64,000 nucleotides of DNA from assembly GCA_021840255.1 (NCBI GenBank), contig JAKBYX010000004.1, positions 62,001-126,000 of the forward strand, written 5' to 3'. Below the pieces are notes generated by a model. That model did no database searches. It saw only the letters and a list, made by a program, of their open reading frames with translations, and was not told the DNA's origin. This document shows, in pieces, positions 10,042 through 19,422 of the stretch. Both the position numbers and the translations under genes were made by a program. The stretch's first letter is position 1. Each line of letters starts with the position of its first letter. This DNA is from Nitrospirota bacterium. GTDB lineage: Bacteria; Nitrospirota; Thermodesulfovibrionia; Thermodesulfovibrionales; JdFR-88.

Positions 10042-11327
10042 TCCATTACCTTCTCTCTGAAAATGGTTTTAATGACCGCACCTTTAAGCTCCATGCCGTC
10101 AAAGGGGGTGTTTTTTCCAAGCGATATGAAGTTTTCTCCGGCCTCAACTACGCACCGTCTCTGCGGGTCCACGATCGCCAGTTCGGCGGACATGCCCTCC
10201 CTGAGTGTGCCCCCATCTATTCTGAGCGCTTTTGCCGGGTTTTGGGTCAGTTTCCTTATCAGTTCCATCTCCGAAAGCACGCCCAGTTCCACAAGGGCCA
10301 AAGATAACGGCAACGCCGTCTCCAGCCCGGATATGCCGGGCGGAGCGTCATCGAACTGCCTTGAAATCTTTTCCGCCCTGCTGTGCGGGGCGTGGTCGGT
10401 AGCTATTATGTCTATGGTGCCGTCCTTGAGTCCTTCCTTTATGGCCTCCACATCTTTATGGGTCCTCAGAGGCGGGTTCACCCTGGCATGAGTGTTAAAG
10501 CCGCTTACGGCCTCTTCAGTTAGGCTGAAATAGTGCGGGCATGTCTCCGCTGTAACGTTAACGCCCCTCTCTTTTGCCTGTCTTATCACCCTCACTCCGC
10601 CCATGGTGGATACATGCGCTATATGCACCCTTCCGCCTGTAAGCTCGGAGAGCGCTATGTCCCTGTATATCATCACTTCTTCCGCTATCGAAGGGGAGCC
10701 CTTCAGCCCCATTGTGACGGAAAGGAGACCCTCGTTCATGACGCCGCCATCGGAAAGCAAAGGGTCTTCAGCATGGGAGATTATTAAGGCATCCAGCCCC
10801 CTGGCGTACTCGAGCGCTCTTCTCATGATTATCGGGTTGGCCACCGGCCTGCCGTCATCAGAGAAGGCCACACACCCCGCCTCCCGCATCATGTAAAAAG
10901 GGGCAAGCTCCTCCCCCGTCTGCCCTTTTGTGACCGCCCCTATGGGAAGCACCCTCGCGTTTCCTTCGGCCCGGGCCTTTTTCAGTATGAATTCAGTCAC
11001 TCCGGGATTGTCGTTTACGGGATTGGTATTCGGCATGGCGCAAACGGTGGTAAAGCCGCCGTGAAGGGCCGCCAGGGAGCCTGTCCTGATCGTCTCTTTG
11101 TTCTCGTAACCGGGTTCCCTTAAGTGAGTGTGCATGTCTATCAAACCGGGGATCACCCACATCCCCCCCGCATCGATTATCCTGTCCTGTCCTGAGAGGT
11201 CCTCGCCTTTCAGCTTTTTGTCCCTGGCGAACGTCTTTATGAGCCCGTCTTCCATAAGTATGTCCGCCCTGCCGGCAAACTCCTGGGAAGGGTCTATGAC
11301 GCGGCCTCCAGTGATGAGTATCCTCAT
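10026..11327 (-). CDS. pyrC: Dihydroorotase, class I
   Basis: Zinc amidohydrolase that cyclises carbamoyl-aspartate to dihydroorotate. The metal-binding [17 protein letters not shown], the lysine/His segments and ATDHAPH near the C-terminal third are all present; length is 433 residues, as expected for class I enzymes. The frame is open about 65 codons further upstream into pyrB, but the ATG at 11325-11327 begins [15 protein letters not shown], the standard N-terminus, and overlaps the pyrB stop as ATGA. Its own stop overlaps carA. This is an active-type dihydroorotase, since the metal ligands are kept, not a PyrC-like pseudo-enzyme. Confidence 0.95.
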   Translation of the reverse strand: MRILITGGRVIDPSQEFAGRADILMEDGLIKTFARDKKLKGEDLSGQDRIIDAGGMWVIPGLIDMHTHLREPGYENKETIRTGSLAALHGGFTTVCAMPNTNPVNDNPGVTEFILKKARAEGNARVLPIGAVTKGQTGEELAPFYMMREAGCVAFSDDGRPVANPIIMRRALEYARGLDALIISHAEDPLLSDGGVMNEGLLSVTMGLKGSPSIAEEVMIYRDIALSELTGGRVHIAHVSTMGGVRVIRQAKERGVNVTAETCPHYFSLTEEAVSGFNTHARVNPPLRTHKDVEAIKEGLKDGTIDIIATDHAPHSRAEKISRQFDDAPPGISGLETALPLSLALVELGVLSEMELIRKLTQNPAKALRIDGGTLREGMSAELAIVDPQRRCVVEAGENFISLGKNTPFDGMELKGAVIKTIFREKVMEWQRA

Positions 11328-12253
11328 TGATCTTTCCTCTCGTCCAGGTGGTACATGACCGCCATTCTCACCGCAAGGCCGTTTGTAACTTGCTCCAGTA
11401 TCACGGAGTTCTCTCCATCGGCCACCGTTGAGGCTATCTCTATTCCACGGTTCATTGGGCCGGGGTGCATCACTATTGCGTCCCGCTTTGCCGCTTCCAG
11501 CCTTTTCCTTGAGAGCCCCCATTGACTGAAGTATTCGGCGGTGGTCGGGAAAAACCCCTTCCCCTGCCTTTCAAGCTGAAGCCTTAGCATCATTATTACG
11601 TCCGCGCCGTCCAGGCCTTCATCCATGCTGCTTGTGGTGTTCACGCCAAGCTCACTGAACTCTTCCGGCAGAAGTGTCGCAGGCCCGACAAGCCTTATGT
11701 CCGCCCCCAGCTTTTTCAGGCAGTAGACGTTGGACTTGGCCACCCTGCTGTGTATGATGTCCCCCACTATGGCAACTTTCAACCCCTCGAACCCGCCTTT
11801 TTTCTCCTTTATGGTAAATGCGTCCAGGAGGGCCTGGGTGGGGTGCTCGTTCGTTCCGTCCCCTGCGTTTATGAGGTGTGCCTTCAGGTGCCTGGACAGC
11901 ATGTGCGGCGTGCCGGAAGATGAGTGCCTGATTATTATGATGTCTGCGCCCAGGGCCTCCACGGTGAGGGCGGTGTCCAGCAGACTCTCGCCTTTAAGGA
12001 TGCTGCTAGAGGGGGCGGAAAAATTTATCACGTCCGTGCTTAGTCTCTTGGCGGCAAGCTCGAAAGAGGTCCTCGTGCGCGTGGAAGGCTCCAGGAACAG
12101 GTTTACGACCGTCCTGCCCCTGAGCGCCGGGACCTTTTTTATGTCCCGCTTCAGGATGTCCTTGAACGACCCGGCGGAGTTCAGATAAAGCATTATCTCC
12201 TGGGCGGAAAGCTCCTTGATGCCAAGAAGATGCCTGCCGCCTGCGCTAGCCAT
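11324..12253 (-). CDS. pyrB: Aspartate carbamoyltransferase catalytic subunit
   Basis: Joins carbamoyl phosphate and aspartate. Motifs are [19 protein letters not shown] (carbamoyl-phosphate site), [12 protein letters not shown] and [13 protein letters not shown]. Start: the frame runs to 12304, but the ATG at 12251-12253 has an AAAGGGAG site close upstream and gives 309 residues, the usual size. It overlaps the pyrR stop by 8 bases. No pyrI regulatory subunit is present, so control is likely at the RNA level through PyrR. Confidence 0.95.
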   Translation of the reverse strand: MASAGGRHLLGIKELSAQEIMLYLNSAGSFKDILKRDIKKVPALRGRTVVNLFLEPSTRTRTSFELAAKRLSTDVINFSAPSSSILKGESLLDTALTVEALGADIIIIRHSSSGTPHMLSRHLKAHLINAGDGTNEHPTQALLDAFTIKEKKGGFEGLKVAIVGDIIHSRVAKSNVYCLKKLGADIRLVGPATLLPEEFSELGVNTTSSMDEGLDGADVIMMLRLQLERQGKGFFPTTAEYFSQWGLSRKRLEAAKRDAIVMHPGPMNRGIEIASTVADGENSVILEQVTNGLAVRMAVMYHLDERKDQ

Positions 12254-12860
12254 TTTTCTCCCTTTCCTCCCCGGTCTTATTTTCTTCTCCGGGCCGCTTT
12301 TCATCTCTAGTATTGGCCCTGTCTTTTACCTCTTCTTCGGGGACAAGAAGGACGCTGTCATCATGGCCGTCCTCCTTAAGGAGCACCTCCACGCGTTCGC
12401 TCCTTGATGTCGGGATATTCTTACCCGCGTAATCGGCCCTTATGGGCAGTTCCCTGTGCCCGCGGTCCACAAGCACGGCAAGCTGCACAAGCGACGGCCT
12501 GCCCATGTCCATGATGGCGTCCATGGCGGCCCTGATGGACCGGCCGGTGAAAAAAACATCGTCCACTATCACGACCTTTTTACCTTCCAGGTCGAAGGGC
12601 ATATCGGTGCGGCTGACCACGGAGGGCTGGCGTATCCGTATGTCGTCACGGTAAAAGGATATGTCCAGCGAGCCAACCGGTATGTCGGCTCCTTCCGTGT
12701 TCTTTATCTTTCCCGCTATCCTTTCCGCAAGGTGCACGCCGCCACGCTGTATGCCCACCAGGCAGAGCCCTTCCGTGCCCTTGTTCCGCTCGATGATCTC
12801 ATGGCTTATCCTCGTCAGGGTTCGTTCTATCTCTTTGCTGTCAAGGAGCTGTTTTGTCAT
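12246..12860 (-). CDS. pyrR: PyrR bifunctional regulator / uracil phosphoribosyltransferase
   Basis: PyrR binds the pyr leader RNA when UMP is abundant and promotes termination; many homologues also have uracil phosphoribosyltransferase activity. The PRPP-binding motif [19 protein letters not shown] is intact, as is the N-terminal [18 protein letters not shown] segment. The protein is 204 residues, about 25 more than usual, because of a charged C-terminal tail (Glu/Lys/Arg-rich) that overlaps the upstream part of pyrB. It is the first gene of the operon, directly behind a leader with a PyrR-binding hairpin and an intrinsic terminator, which supports its regulatory role. Confidence 0.93.
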   Translation of the reverse strand: MTKQLLDSKEIERTLTRISHEIIERNKGTEGLCLVGIQRGGVHLAERIAGKIKNTEGADIPVGSLDISFYRDDIRIRQPSVVSRTDMPFDLEGKKVVIVDDVFFTGRSIRAAMDAIMDMGRPSLVQLAVLVDRGHRELPIRADYAGKNIPTSRSERVEVLLKEDGHDDSVLLVPEEEVKDRANTRDEKRPGEENKTGEEREKNG

Positions 12861-12902
12861 ATTTCAGTCCGTTCGGGGATTCCCGGGTTTGTTTTGGATG
12901 GC

Positions 12903-12930
12903 AAAAAAAAACCTCCCCCTGTGGGAAGGT
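12903..12930 (-). terminator. Attenuator (intrinsic terminator) in the pyr leader
   Basis: On the minus strand CCTTCCC-ACAG-GGGAGG (12912-12929) forms a 7-bp stem, followed by nine U. It lies between the PyrR-binding loop and the pyrR start, the expected position for a regulated terminator. Confidence 0.75.
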
Positions 12931-12980
12931 CCGCTTCGCAAAATTTGACTTTTGGCTTTTTCACGCGCTCTCCTACCTTG

Positions 12981-12998
12981 TTAACCTCTCCGGGTTAA
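12981..12998 (-). promoter_or_regulatory. PyrR-binding RNA hairpin (anti-antiterminator)
   Basis: Minus-strand RNA UUAACC-CGGAGA-GGUUAA: a 6-bp stem with a CNGNGA hexaloop. The core AACCCGGAGAGGUU matches the PyrR consensus ARUCCNGNGAGGYU at 13 of 14 positions. It sits about 55 bases upstream of the attenuator hairpin and 120 bases before pyrR. Confidence 0.8.
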
Positions 12999-13015
12999 AT
13001 TAAAGGTGCTGAATT

Positions 13016-13045
13016 ATTAAAGCATAAACGGGAAGGGGAGGTCAA
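13016..13045 (-). promoter_or_regulatory. Candidate pyr operon promoter
   Basis: Minus strand TTGACC (13040-13045), an 18-base spacer and TTTAAT (13016-13021). The predicted start, about 13009, would put the PyrR hairpin at the 5' end of the transcript and give a leader near 150 bases. Confidence 0.4.
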
Positions 13046-13098
13046 ACGGTAAGGGATGCGGATGTTATAATCTTTTGAAAAAGGGGGAACGTGATGAG

Positions 13099-15099
13099 AT
13101 GAAGAAAAAGCTTGCAGATGAGAAAAGCCCGTACCTGCAGAAGGCCGCAAGGCAGAAGATAAACTGGCTGCCCTATTGCGAGGAGGCATTCAGGAAGGCA
13201 AAAGAGGAGGGTAAGGCCGTGTTCCTCAGCTCCGGGGCGGGATGGTGCCACTGGTGCCACGTCCAGGCGGCGGAGAGTTTCGAGGACCCGCAGGTCGTGG
13301 AACAGCTAAATAAGGATTTTATCTGCATAAAGATTGACAGGGACCTGCGCCCGGACATAGACAGGCGGTACCAGGAGGCCCTTGCCGCAATGGGGCACGG
13401 CGGCGGCTGGCCGCTCAGCATTTTCCTTACGCCGGAGGGAAAACCTTTTTACGGCGGGACATATTTCCCTCCGGTGGACTCCATGGGCAGGCCCGGCTTC
13501 AAAAAGGTGCTCACCGAGGTGTCCCAGTTCTATGCCCAGAACAAGGAGAAGGCACAAGAGTATTCAGACCGCGTGATAGAGCACCTGAGGCAGGGATTGC
13601 TCGCAAAGCCGGAGCCGTCCGAAAAAGAAAAAGGGTCTGCGGAAGAACAGATAAGCGCGTCCTCCCTTGAGGCGGCCGTAATGGATATGCTAAAGGACTT
13701 CGACCCCCAGAACGGAGGCTTTGGCAATTACCCCAAATTCCCCATGCCGGGTGCCATAAGGTTCCTTTCGGGCCAGTATTTCAGGGATAAAAATCTTTCC
13801 CTTGGCGACGCCATAAAAAGGACGCTTACGGCCATGGCAACAGGAGGCGTCTATGACCAGATAGGCGGCGGGTTCCACAGGTATTCCACCGATGCGTCCT
13901 GGATAATCCCGCATTTCGAAAAGATGGCGGAAGATAACGCATGGCTGCTTGTAAATTACCTGGAGGGTTTTTATCTCTTCGGGGAGCCCCTGTTCAAAAA
14001 GACCGCCCTTGGGATAATCGATTTCGCAAAGGGCGTGCTTTCAGACCCGCAGGGCGGCTTTTATTCAAGCCAGGACGCGGACATCACGCCGGAGGACGAG
14101 GGCGGATATTTCACCTGGACGCAGGAAGATTTTAAAGCGGTGCTGGAAGGGGATGAGCTCCAGGTTGCCTCTCTACATTTCCTCCATGAAAACGGGGCCA
14201 TGCCGCACGGAGAAAAAAAGAAGCATGTGCTTTTCATCGCCATGGGACCGGAGGAGATAGCCCAAAAAACGGGCCTGGATGCCGGTATGGTGAGGTCGCT
14301 GATAGAAAGCGCGAAGGGCAAGCTACTGGCCGCGCGGTCCAGAAGGGAGCCCCCTTTCGTGGACAAGAGCCTTTATTCCTCTGTAAACGGCCTTTTCGTC
14401 TCCGCGTACTTGTCCGCCTGGCGGGTTTTTGGGGACGCGTATTTGAAGGATTTTGCCCTCCTGTCTTTAAACAGGATGTTAAAAGAGAACCTGAGGGACG
14501 GGATATTGTACAGGAGCGGGGATGTGCCAGGCGTGCTGGATGATTACGCCCATATGACCGGGGCGCTCCTGGACGCCTATGAGAACACGGGGCAGGCGGA
14601 GTTTCTTGAAAAGGCCGAAGGGTTGGCCCTGACGCTTCAGAAGGATTTTCTCGACGGGCAGTCCGGAGGGTTTTTCGACAGCCGGGAGGAAGTGATGGGC
14701 CTGAAGTTCAGGAATGTCGAGGACATCCCTCACCCCTCCGCAAACGCGCAGCTCATATGGCATTTCCTGAGGCTTTCAGCCATCACCGGGAATGCCTCCT
14801 ACATGGAAACCGCCAAAGGTTCCCTATTGGCCTTCGCGGACAGGGCGAAGGGGCTTGGCATTCATGCAGGCACATATTTCTATGCCCTGGATGGCTTTTA
14901 CAATTATATGGTCCTGAACGTGGAGGCGGCGGCGGAAAGCCCTCTTGCGGCCGCTGCAAGGAATGTTTTCAGGCCCCACAAGATAGTTTCCTATGGCAAG
15001 GACCTGGGCAGGGTGACGCCATGCGTGACCGGCAGGTGCCTGCAGGCGGTCACGGACCCCGGCGCGCTTGAGAAGGTTATCTCAAGCCCCTCTGTTTAA
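13099..15099 (+). CDS. DUF255 thioredoxin-domain protein (YyaL/SPATA20 family)
   Basis: A long (666-residue) member of the family with an N-terminal thioredoxin-like domain and a C-terminal six-hairpin-glycosidase-like region. The N-terminus is the typical KLADEKSPYLQKAARQKINWLPY, and GWCHWCHV (Cys 50 and Cys 53) is the conserved CxxC. GGGWPLSIFLTPEGKPFYGGTYFPP is the next signature. Further on GGFGNYPKFPMPGAIRFL and STDASWIIPHFEKMAEDNAWLL match the family. The biochemical role of the family is not firmly known; a redox or sugar-related function has been suggested. The frame opens at a TTG (13075), but the ATG at 13099 gives the family N-terminus and follows AAGGGGGA. Divergent from the pyr operon. 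Confidence 0.9.
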   Translation: MKKKLADEKSPYLQKAARQKINWLPYCEEAFRKAKEEGKAVFLSSGAGWCHWCHVQAAESFEDPQVVEQLNKDFICIKIDRDLRPDIDRRYQEALAAMGHGGGWPLSIFLTPEGKPFYGGTYFPPVDSMGRPGFKKVLTEVSQFYAQNKEKAQEYSDRVIEHLRQGLLAKPEPSEKEKGSAEEQISASSLEAAVMDMLKDFDPQNGGFGNYPKFPMPGAIRFLSGQYFRDKNLSLGDAIKRTLTAMATGGVYDQIGGGFHRYSTDASWIIPHFEKMAEDNAWLLVNYLEGFYLFGEPLFKKTALGIIDFAKGVLSDPQGGFYSSQDADITPEDEGGYFTWTQEDFKAVLEGDELQVASLHFLHENGAMPHGEKKKHVLFIAMGPEEIAQKTGLDAGMVRSLIESAKGKLLAARSRREPPFVDKSLYSSVNGLFVSAYLSAWRVFGDAYLKDFALLSLNRMLKENLRDGILYRSGDVPGVLDDYAHMTGALLDAYENTGQAEFLEKAEGLALTLQKDFLDGQSGGFFDSREEVMGLKFRNVEDIPHPSANAQLIWHFLRLSAITGNASYMETAKGSLLAFADRAKGLGIHAGTYFYALDGFYNYMVLNVEAAAESPLAAAARNVFRPHKIVSYGKDLGRVTPCVTGRCLQAVTDPGALEKVISSPSV

Positions 15100-15161
15100 A
15101 GATGCATTGTCGCGGGAATTTTTTTTGCAAAGCCCCTGAATGGTATTAAAGGGGTTAATAA

Positions 15162-15195
15162 CAAGGAAGGCGGCGGGAAAAAGCCGCCTTCCTTG
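15162..15195. terminator. 13-bp inverted repeat after the DUF255 gene
   Basis: Arms CAAGGAAGGCGGC (15162-15174) and GCCGCCTTCCTTG (15183-15195) around an 8-base loop. There is no U-run after it on the plus strand, so it may be a weak or factor-assisted terminator. Its right arm runs into the -35 box of the tRNA-Val promoter. Confidence 0.5.
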
Positions 15196-15222
15196 ACATC
15201 CGGCTCTTAAAGCCATTAGAAT
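15193..15222 (+). promoter_or_regulatory. tRNA-Val promoter
   Basis: A perfect TTGACA (15193-15198), an 18-base spacer and TAGAAT (15217-15222), ending 11 bases before the mature tRNA. Confidence 0.65.
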
Positions 15223-15233
15223 TTTAATTCCAA

Positions 15234-15305
15234 GGGCGATTAGCTCAGCGGGAGAGCGCTGCCTTCACACGGCAGAGGCCGTGGGTTCGAAACCCTCATC
15301 GCCCA
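15234..15305 (+). tRNA. tRNA-Val (anticodon CAC)
   Basis: A 72-base cloverleaf: acceptor GGGCGAT/ATCGCCC, D-arm GCTC-GAGC, anticodon stem CTGCC/GGCAG with loop TTCACAC, T-loop TTCGAAA and discriminator A. The T stem (GTGGG/CCCTC) has one T-T mismatch. CCA is not encoded. The CAC anticodon reads GTG. Confidence 0.95.
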
Positions 15306-15364
15306 TTCTTTAAATCCTCTAACACTTCCTGCCTGCTTATGATATCGTTTCCGGACGCTGGCTA

Positions 15365-15799
15365 TCAAAAAAACCGGTGCCCAAGAAACCAGCAAAATTC
15401 CTTATCGTCCTTCGTCACGTGATCGTTTACCCAATCCACCACCATATGTACCGTCTTTACGGACAGCTCGTATGCGCCTCTTGCTCCTGGTGCCCTTAGT
15501 TCAAGCAGTTCTTCCTTTAAGGCAAGCGTTCCGGCGGCAAACCTTTCATGTTTTTCCTTATGGGGGAAATATGACGGATAGCCATAATGCCTCATGGCTC
15601 TCTCTTCTTCTGAAAGATGGACCTTAATATATTCCTCCAGGAAAACTATGATTCCATGGATCATGTGCTTGCAAGAGCTCTCCTTGATGGCATGCCTCAA
15701 GGTATCCATCCTTCTTAGCAGGCCGTTTTTTATTCTCTCCCTTGCCAGGATGCACTTGTCCGGGCGGATATCCGTATCGAGGCATTTCGTCATTTGCAT
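15365..15799 (-). CDS. Bacteriohemerythrin-like protein
   Basis: A 144-residue single-domain hemerythrin, a cytoplasmic di-iron protein that binds O2 or senses redox state. Visible ligands are H61 and E65 (HLSEE), H80 and H84 (HKEKH) and H127 with D132 (HVTKDD). The N-terminal His normally found in a DxxH motif is not evident; the matching region reads IRPDKCIL, with Cys16 nearby. The site may therefore be altered or use another ligand. AGGAC before the ATG at 15799 supports this start. It stands alone between tRNA-Val and the AT-hook-like gene. It could help an anaerobe handle oxygen, which is inference. Confidence 0.8.
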   Translation of the reverse strand: MQMTKCLDTDIRPDKCILARERIKNGLLRRMDTLRHAIKESSCKHMIHGIIVFLEEYIKVHLSEEERAMRHYGYPSYFPHKEKHERFAAGTLALKEELLELRAPGARGAYELSVKTVHMVVDWVNDHVTKDDKEFCWFLGHRFF

Positions 15800-16020
15800 G
15801 GTCGTCCTTTCTTTCTTAAAGAAACCGGATGTTTTAAGGTGCGCGGCTTCAGTAATTAATTTATCAATCCCTTGTTACATCGTGATGTCGGAGGTATTAA
15901 GTTTCAGTAAATGTGTGCAAATGTAATTTGACCTCTGTTTGAGGGCAATTCGATTTCTTGACAGGTCACCATAAAAAACATATAGTAATTTCAAATATTT
16001 TTTATTTTTTGGAGGACCTG

Positions 16021-16380
16021 ATGCCAGACAACATAATTGAATTGATTAAAAAGCAGGGCGAGAAGCGGGTTGCCGATATCCGCGAACTTACCGGCAAGCT
16101 ATCTGAACAGCTCAAGCACCTTATTAGCCTTATCCCCGAGGAAACGAGAAACAAAAGCCTGGAGACCTTCCTCAATGACATCAGAAAAGGGGTCCTTGGG
16201 GAAAGGACACCGCGCCAGGGCGTAAAAAGGGGCAGGAAGCCGGCCGCTGCAAAACGCGGCAGAAAGGCCGTGCCCGGCGTAAAGCCTGCCGCAAAAAGGG
16301 GCAGGAGGAAAAAAGAAACGGATAAAGAAAAAAAACAAAAAACCTCGCAGGCCGTTGAGAGCGGACAGAAAACGGCATAA
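16021..16380 (+). CDS. Basic AT-hook/histone H1-like DNA-binding candidate
   Basis: A 119-residue protein. The N-terminal 60 residues are probably helical (MPDNIIELIKKQGEKRVADIRELTGKL and on). The tail is strongly basic with repeated KRGRK units: VKRGRKPAAAKRGRKAV and AAKRGRRKKE. RGRKP is close to the AT-hook core (RGRP), and the Lys/Ala/Pro tail resembles bacterial histone H1-like proteins. TGGAGGACC just before the ATG sets the start. A likely nucleoid or AT-rich-DNA-binding protein; this is inferred from composition, not from a recognised family. The downstream gap to 16600 holds AAATC-type direct repeats and nothing else clear. Confidence 0.7.
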   Translation: MPDNIIELIKKQGEKRVADIRELTGKLSEQLKHLISLIPEETRNKSLETFLNDIRKGVLGERTPRQGVKRGRKPAAAKRGRKAVPGVKPAAKRGRRKKETDKEKKQKTSQAVESGQKTA

Positions 16381-16599
16381 GGCCCGCCCCGCAAATAAAA
16401 TAAAAAACAGGGCGAGTCCTTTAAATCAAATCAAATCAAATAAAAAAGGCCCCGTTTTTTAAGGCTGGTTTTACACGCTTTAAAGCTGTCCTATTTGTAC
16501 TAGTCATACCCTGCATGTGAATTCCAGTGATGCCCTTTTTTCGCGGTGCGGAGGCCTTGTTGTTCTTGTCGTCACCCGGCCACATATTGCCTCATCCTT

Positions 16600-18879
16600 T
16601 TATATCCTTGCCCCGCGGAGCCTGAGAGAGTTGCTGATAACAGAGACCGAGCTGAAGCTCATTGCCGCAGCGGCTATAACGGGACTGAGAAGTATGCCCA
16701 TGAAGGGATATAGCACGCCCGCCGCAATGGGAATGCCGAAGGAATTATAGACGAAGGCAAAAAACAGGTTCTGTTTTATGTTGCGCATCGTAGCCCGGCT
16801 AAGCCGGATGGCGCGCACTATGCCTCGCAGGTCGCCTTTTACAAGGGTCACCCCGGCGCTCTCCATTGCCACATCAGTCCCTGTGCCCATGGCGATGCCT
16901 ACATGCGCCTGGGCCAGCGCGGGTGCGTCATTAATGCCATCCCCCGCCATTGCCACCATACGGCCTTCGCGCTGAAGACGTTTTACCACGTCCGCCTTCT
17001 GGTCCGGAAGGACGTCGGAGATGACCTCGTCTATGGCCAGCTTTGAGGCCACCGCTTGGGCGGTTGTGCGGTTGTCCCCGGTGAGCATCACCACGCGAAT
17101 GCCTTCCCTGTGAAGCTCGTTTATTGCATCTCTTGTGGTCCCCTTTACCGGGTCGGCAACCCCGATCAGTCCTGCGGCCTTGCCGCCAATGGACAGGAAC
17201 ATAGCGGTCTCGCCGGCCTGCCGCATCTCTCCGGCCCTGGCCGAAAGCCCTCCAAAATCAATCCCGGAATCCGTCATAAACGCCAGGTTGCCAAGCATCA
17301 CTTTTTTTCCGTCCACCCGGCCCGATACGCCTTTGCCCGCTATGGAATTGAAGGACGAGGCCGCGCTGGGAGCCACTCCTTTTTGGGCCGCGCCGTTCAC
17401 GATCGCTGCAGCAAGCGGGTGCTCGCTGCCTTTCTCTATAGTGGCGGCATGGTAAAGCACGGTCTTTTCGTCAAAGTCCGGGGCCGGGAAAACTTGGGTG
17501 AGTTTCGGCTTCCCTTCGGTAAGCGTTCCGGTTTTGTCCACGACCAGGGTGTCCACCTTTTTCATGACCTCTATCGCCTCGGCGTTCTTGAAGAGTACCC
17601 CGCCTGTGGCCCCTTTGCCGGTTGCCACCATTATGGACATGGGTGTGGCAAGCCCAAGAGCGCAGGGACAGGCGATTATGAGCACGGCAACGGCATTTAT
17701 CAGGGCCAGGGCCATCCGCGGCTGCGGGCCTAATAACGCCCACCCGATGAAGGTGAGAACGGCGATCCCGGCCACCACCTCCACGAAATACGCGGCCACG
17801 ATATCAACAAGCCTCTGTACCGGGGCGCGGCTGCGCTGCGCGTCGGCCACCATACGGACGATCTGTGAAAGGAGGGTCTCCGCCCCCACCTTTTCAGCCC
17901 GCATAAGGAGCGTGCCGGAGCCGTTTATGGTTGCCCCTATCACACGTCCGCCTTTTTTCTTTTCCACCGGGATGGGTTCGCCCGTTATCATGGACTCATC
18001 CACGGAGCTTGCCCCGTCCTCAATAGTGCCGTCCACCGGCACTTTTTCTCCCGGGCGGATGCGAAGAAGGTCCCCAGGCCGCACCTCTTCCAGGAGGACG
18101 TCCCTTTCGGAACCGCCAGGCTGCACCCTGCGCGCCGTTTTTGGCGCAAGCCCGAGAAGCTGCCTGATGGCCGCGCCTGTCTTTGTTCTTGCCCTCAGTT
18201 CCAGCACCTGGCCCAAAAGGACAAGCGCCGTTATGAATGCGGCGGCCTCGAAGTATGTGCCCACCTCGCCGTTTGCCGCGCGGAAGGAGGCCGGGAAGAT
18301 GCCTGGAAAAACCACGGCTACAACGCTGTATGAATAGGACACCGCTACGCCAAGCCCTATCAATGTGAACATGTTGGGGCTTCTGTTTATTATCGATTGC
18401 CAGCCCCGGACGAAAAACGGCCAGCCGCCCCAAAGAACAACCGGAGATGCCAGTGCAAATTCGATCCATTTAAGCGGGGAGGAAGGCAAGCCCCTCAGGA
18501 AAGGCAGATATTCCCGCATGGCTACAATCACAAGCGGCACTGTAAGGGCCACGCTCAGCCAGAACCTCCGCGTCATGGAGCGCAGCTCCGGGTTTTCCTC
18601 CTGGGCGGCTGTGCGTGTTTTTGCCTCCAGCGCCATTCCGCAAATGGGGCAGGCCCCGGGCGCGTCCTTTACGATCTCAGGATGCATGGGGCAGGTCCAT
18701 TCCGTTTTGCCTGTGGAAACCGGCGAGGGTGTTTCCGGCTCCAGGGCCATCCCGCATTTGGGGCACGATACGGGCTTTCTCTCCCTTACCTCCGGATGCA
18801 TGGGACAGGTATAGGCGGCCACTGCGGTTTTCTTTTGCGTTTCGGATCTCATGACCTTTTTCCCCGGCGCTCCTTCCAT
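16600..18879 (-). CDS. copA: Copper-translocating P-type ATPase with tandem HMBD domains
   Basis: A P1B-type ATPase, probably exporting Cu(I) from the cytoplasm. The N-terminus carries two heavy-metal-binding domains in tandem ([20 protein letters not shown] and [20 protein letters not shown]) instead of a classical GMTCxxC domain. Then come membrane helices, [10 protein letters not shown] (actuator TGE), [13 protein letters not shown] (the CPC ion site), [10 protein letters not shown] (phosphorylated Asp), [10 protein letters not shown] (HP motif) and [13 protein letters not shown]. Length is 759 residues. The start could be 18879 or, with AAAAAGG upstream, 18852. CPC fits Cu or Ag. No CueR-type regulator is adjacent. 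Confidence 0.92.
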   Translation of the reverse strand: MEGAPGKKVMRSETQKKTAVAAYTCPMHPEVRERKPVSCPKCGMALEPETPSPVSTGKTEWTCPMHPEIVKDAPGACPICGMALEAKTRTAAQEENPELRSMTRRFWLSVALTVPLVIVAMREYLPFLRGLPSSPLKWIEFALASPVVLWGGWPFFVRGWQSIINRSPNMFTLIGLGVAVSYSYSVVAVVFPGIFPASFRAANGEVGTYFEAAAFITALVLLGQVLELRARTKTGAAIRQLLGLAPKTARRVQPGGSERDVLLEEVRPGDLLRIRPGEKVPVDGTIEDGASSVDESMITGEPIPVEKKKGGRVIGATINGSGTLLMRAEKVGAETLLSQIVRMVADAQRSRAPVQRLVDIVAAYFVEVVAGIAVLTFIGWALLGPQPRMALALINAVAVLIIACPCALGLATPMSIMVATGKGATGGVLFKNAEAIEVMKKVDTLVVDKTGTLTEGKPKLTQVFPAPDFDEKTVLYHAATIEKGSEHPLAAAIVNGAAQKGVAPSAASSFNSIAGKGVSGRVDGKKVMLGNLAFMTDSGIDFGGLSARAGEMRQAGETAMFLSIGGKAAGLIGVADPVKGTTRDAINELHREGIRVVMLTGDNRTTAQAVASKLAIDEVISDVLPDQKADVVKRLQREGRMVAMAGDGINDAPALAQAHVGIAMGTGTDVAMESAGVTLVKGDLRGIVRAIRLSRATMRNIKQNLFFAFVYNSFGIPIAAGVLYPFMGILLSPVIAAAAMSFSSVSVISNSLRLRGARI

Positions 18880-19148
18880 GAAGCAAAGAATCCAGGCTGA
18901 TCGCTGATTTAATTTTTGACCCTGACCGGCAGGATGTCAAGAGATTACTAACATGATAGTCTTACTGTGTCATAATTTAGGCCCATGGCGAAAAAGCATG
19001 CGTCTTGGAATGCCCTGGGGCGGTGCTCCGGCCTGTTTGCTAAACTTTTAGCAAAAATTTGATCCATATCTGATTTTCAGGAGTTGGAACTTGAATCTAT
19101 ATCTTATTCAGCGCGGCGATGCGCTAAGTGAGCAGGAAGACCCCGCAA

Positions 19149-19180
19149 GGCCATTGAATTCAGGATGGCCGGCATTTTTT
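19149..19180 (+). terminator. Hairpin with T-run in the 18.9-19.4 kb gap
   Basis: GGCCAT (19149-19154) pairs with ATGGCC (19165-19170) around a 10-base loop, followed by GGCA and six T. It looks like an intrinsic terminator, but no intact plus-strand gene precedes it. The 18.9-19.4 kb gap (about 540 bases) otherwise holds only the possible remnant at 19262. Confidence 0.45.
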
Positions 19181-19261
19181 GCCTGAAAAAAGAGTCCGGC
19201 GTATGGTCTTTGGAGTGGGCCGTAACGCCGGATAATTTAAAAGTCCGAATATCATCCCCAG

Positions 19262-19372
19262 GTGGCGCTTGAACGCACTTCCTCCTTCAGGCTACAATGT
19301 CTTACAAAGAGGCTCGAAGCCGGGGGCCTGATCACTGACGAGGACATCCTCAAAGCAGTCTCTTTAAAATAG
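19262..19372 (+). pseudogene. Possible gene remnant
   Basis: Thirty-six codons read VALERTSSFRLQCLTKRLEA and continue with GGLITDEDILKAVSLK before a TAG. The composition looks protein-like (amphipathic, no rare codons), but there is no ATG and a stop precedes it in frame. It may be the 3' end of a decayed gene. The source family is not recognised. Confidence 0.3.
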
Positions 19373-19422
19373 TCCTCGACACAAAAGTGATTGCTGTCAT
19401 CCTTGTCTATCAGGAGGTAACA

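Noticed and set aside
16400-16450. AAATC direct repeats as a CRISPR-like array
   Set aside because: Units are 5 bases without spacers.
19262-19372. Possible remnant coding sequence
   Set aside because: Listed as low confidence only; no start codon or homology could be shown.
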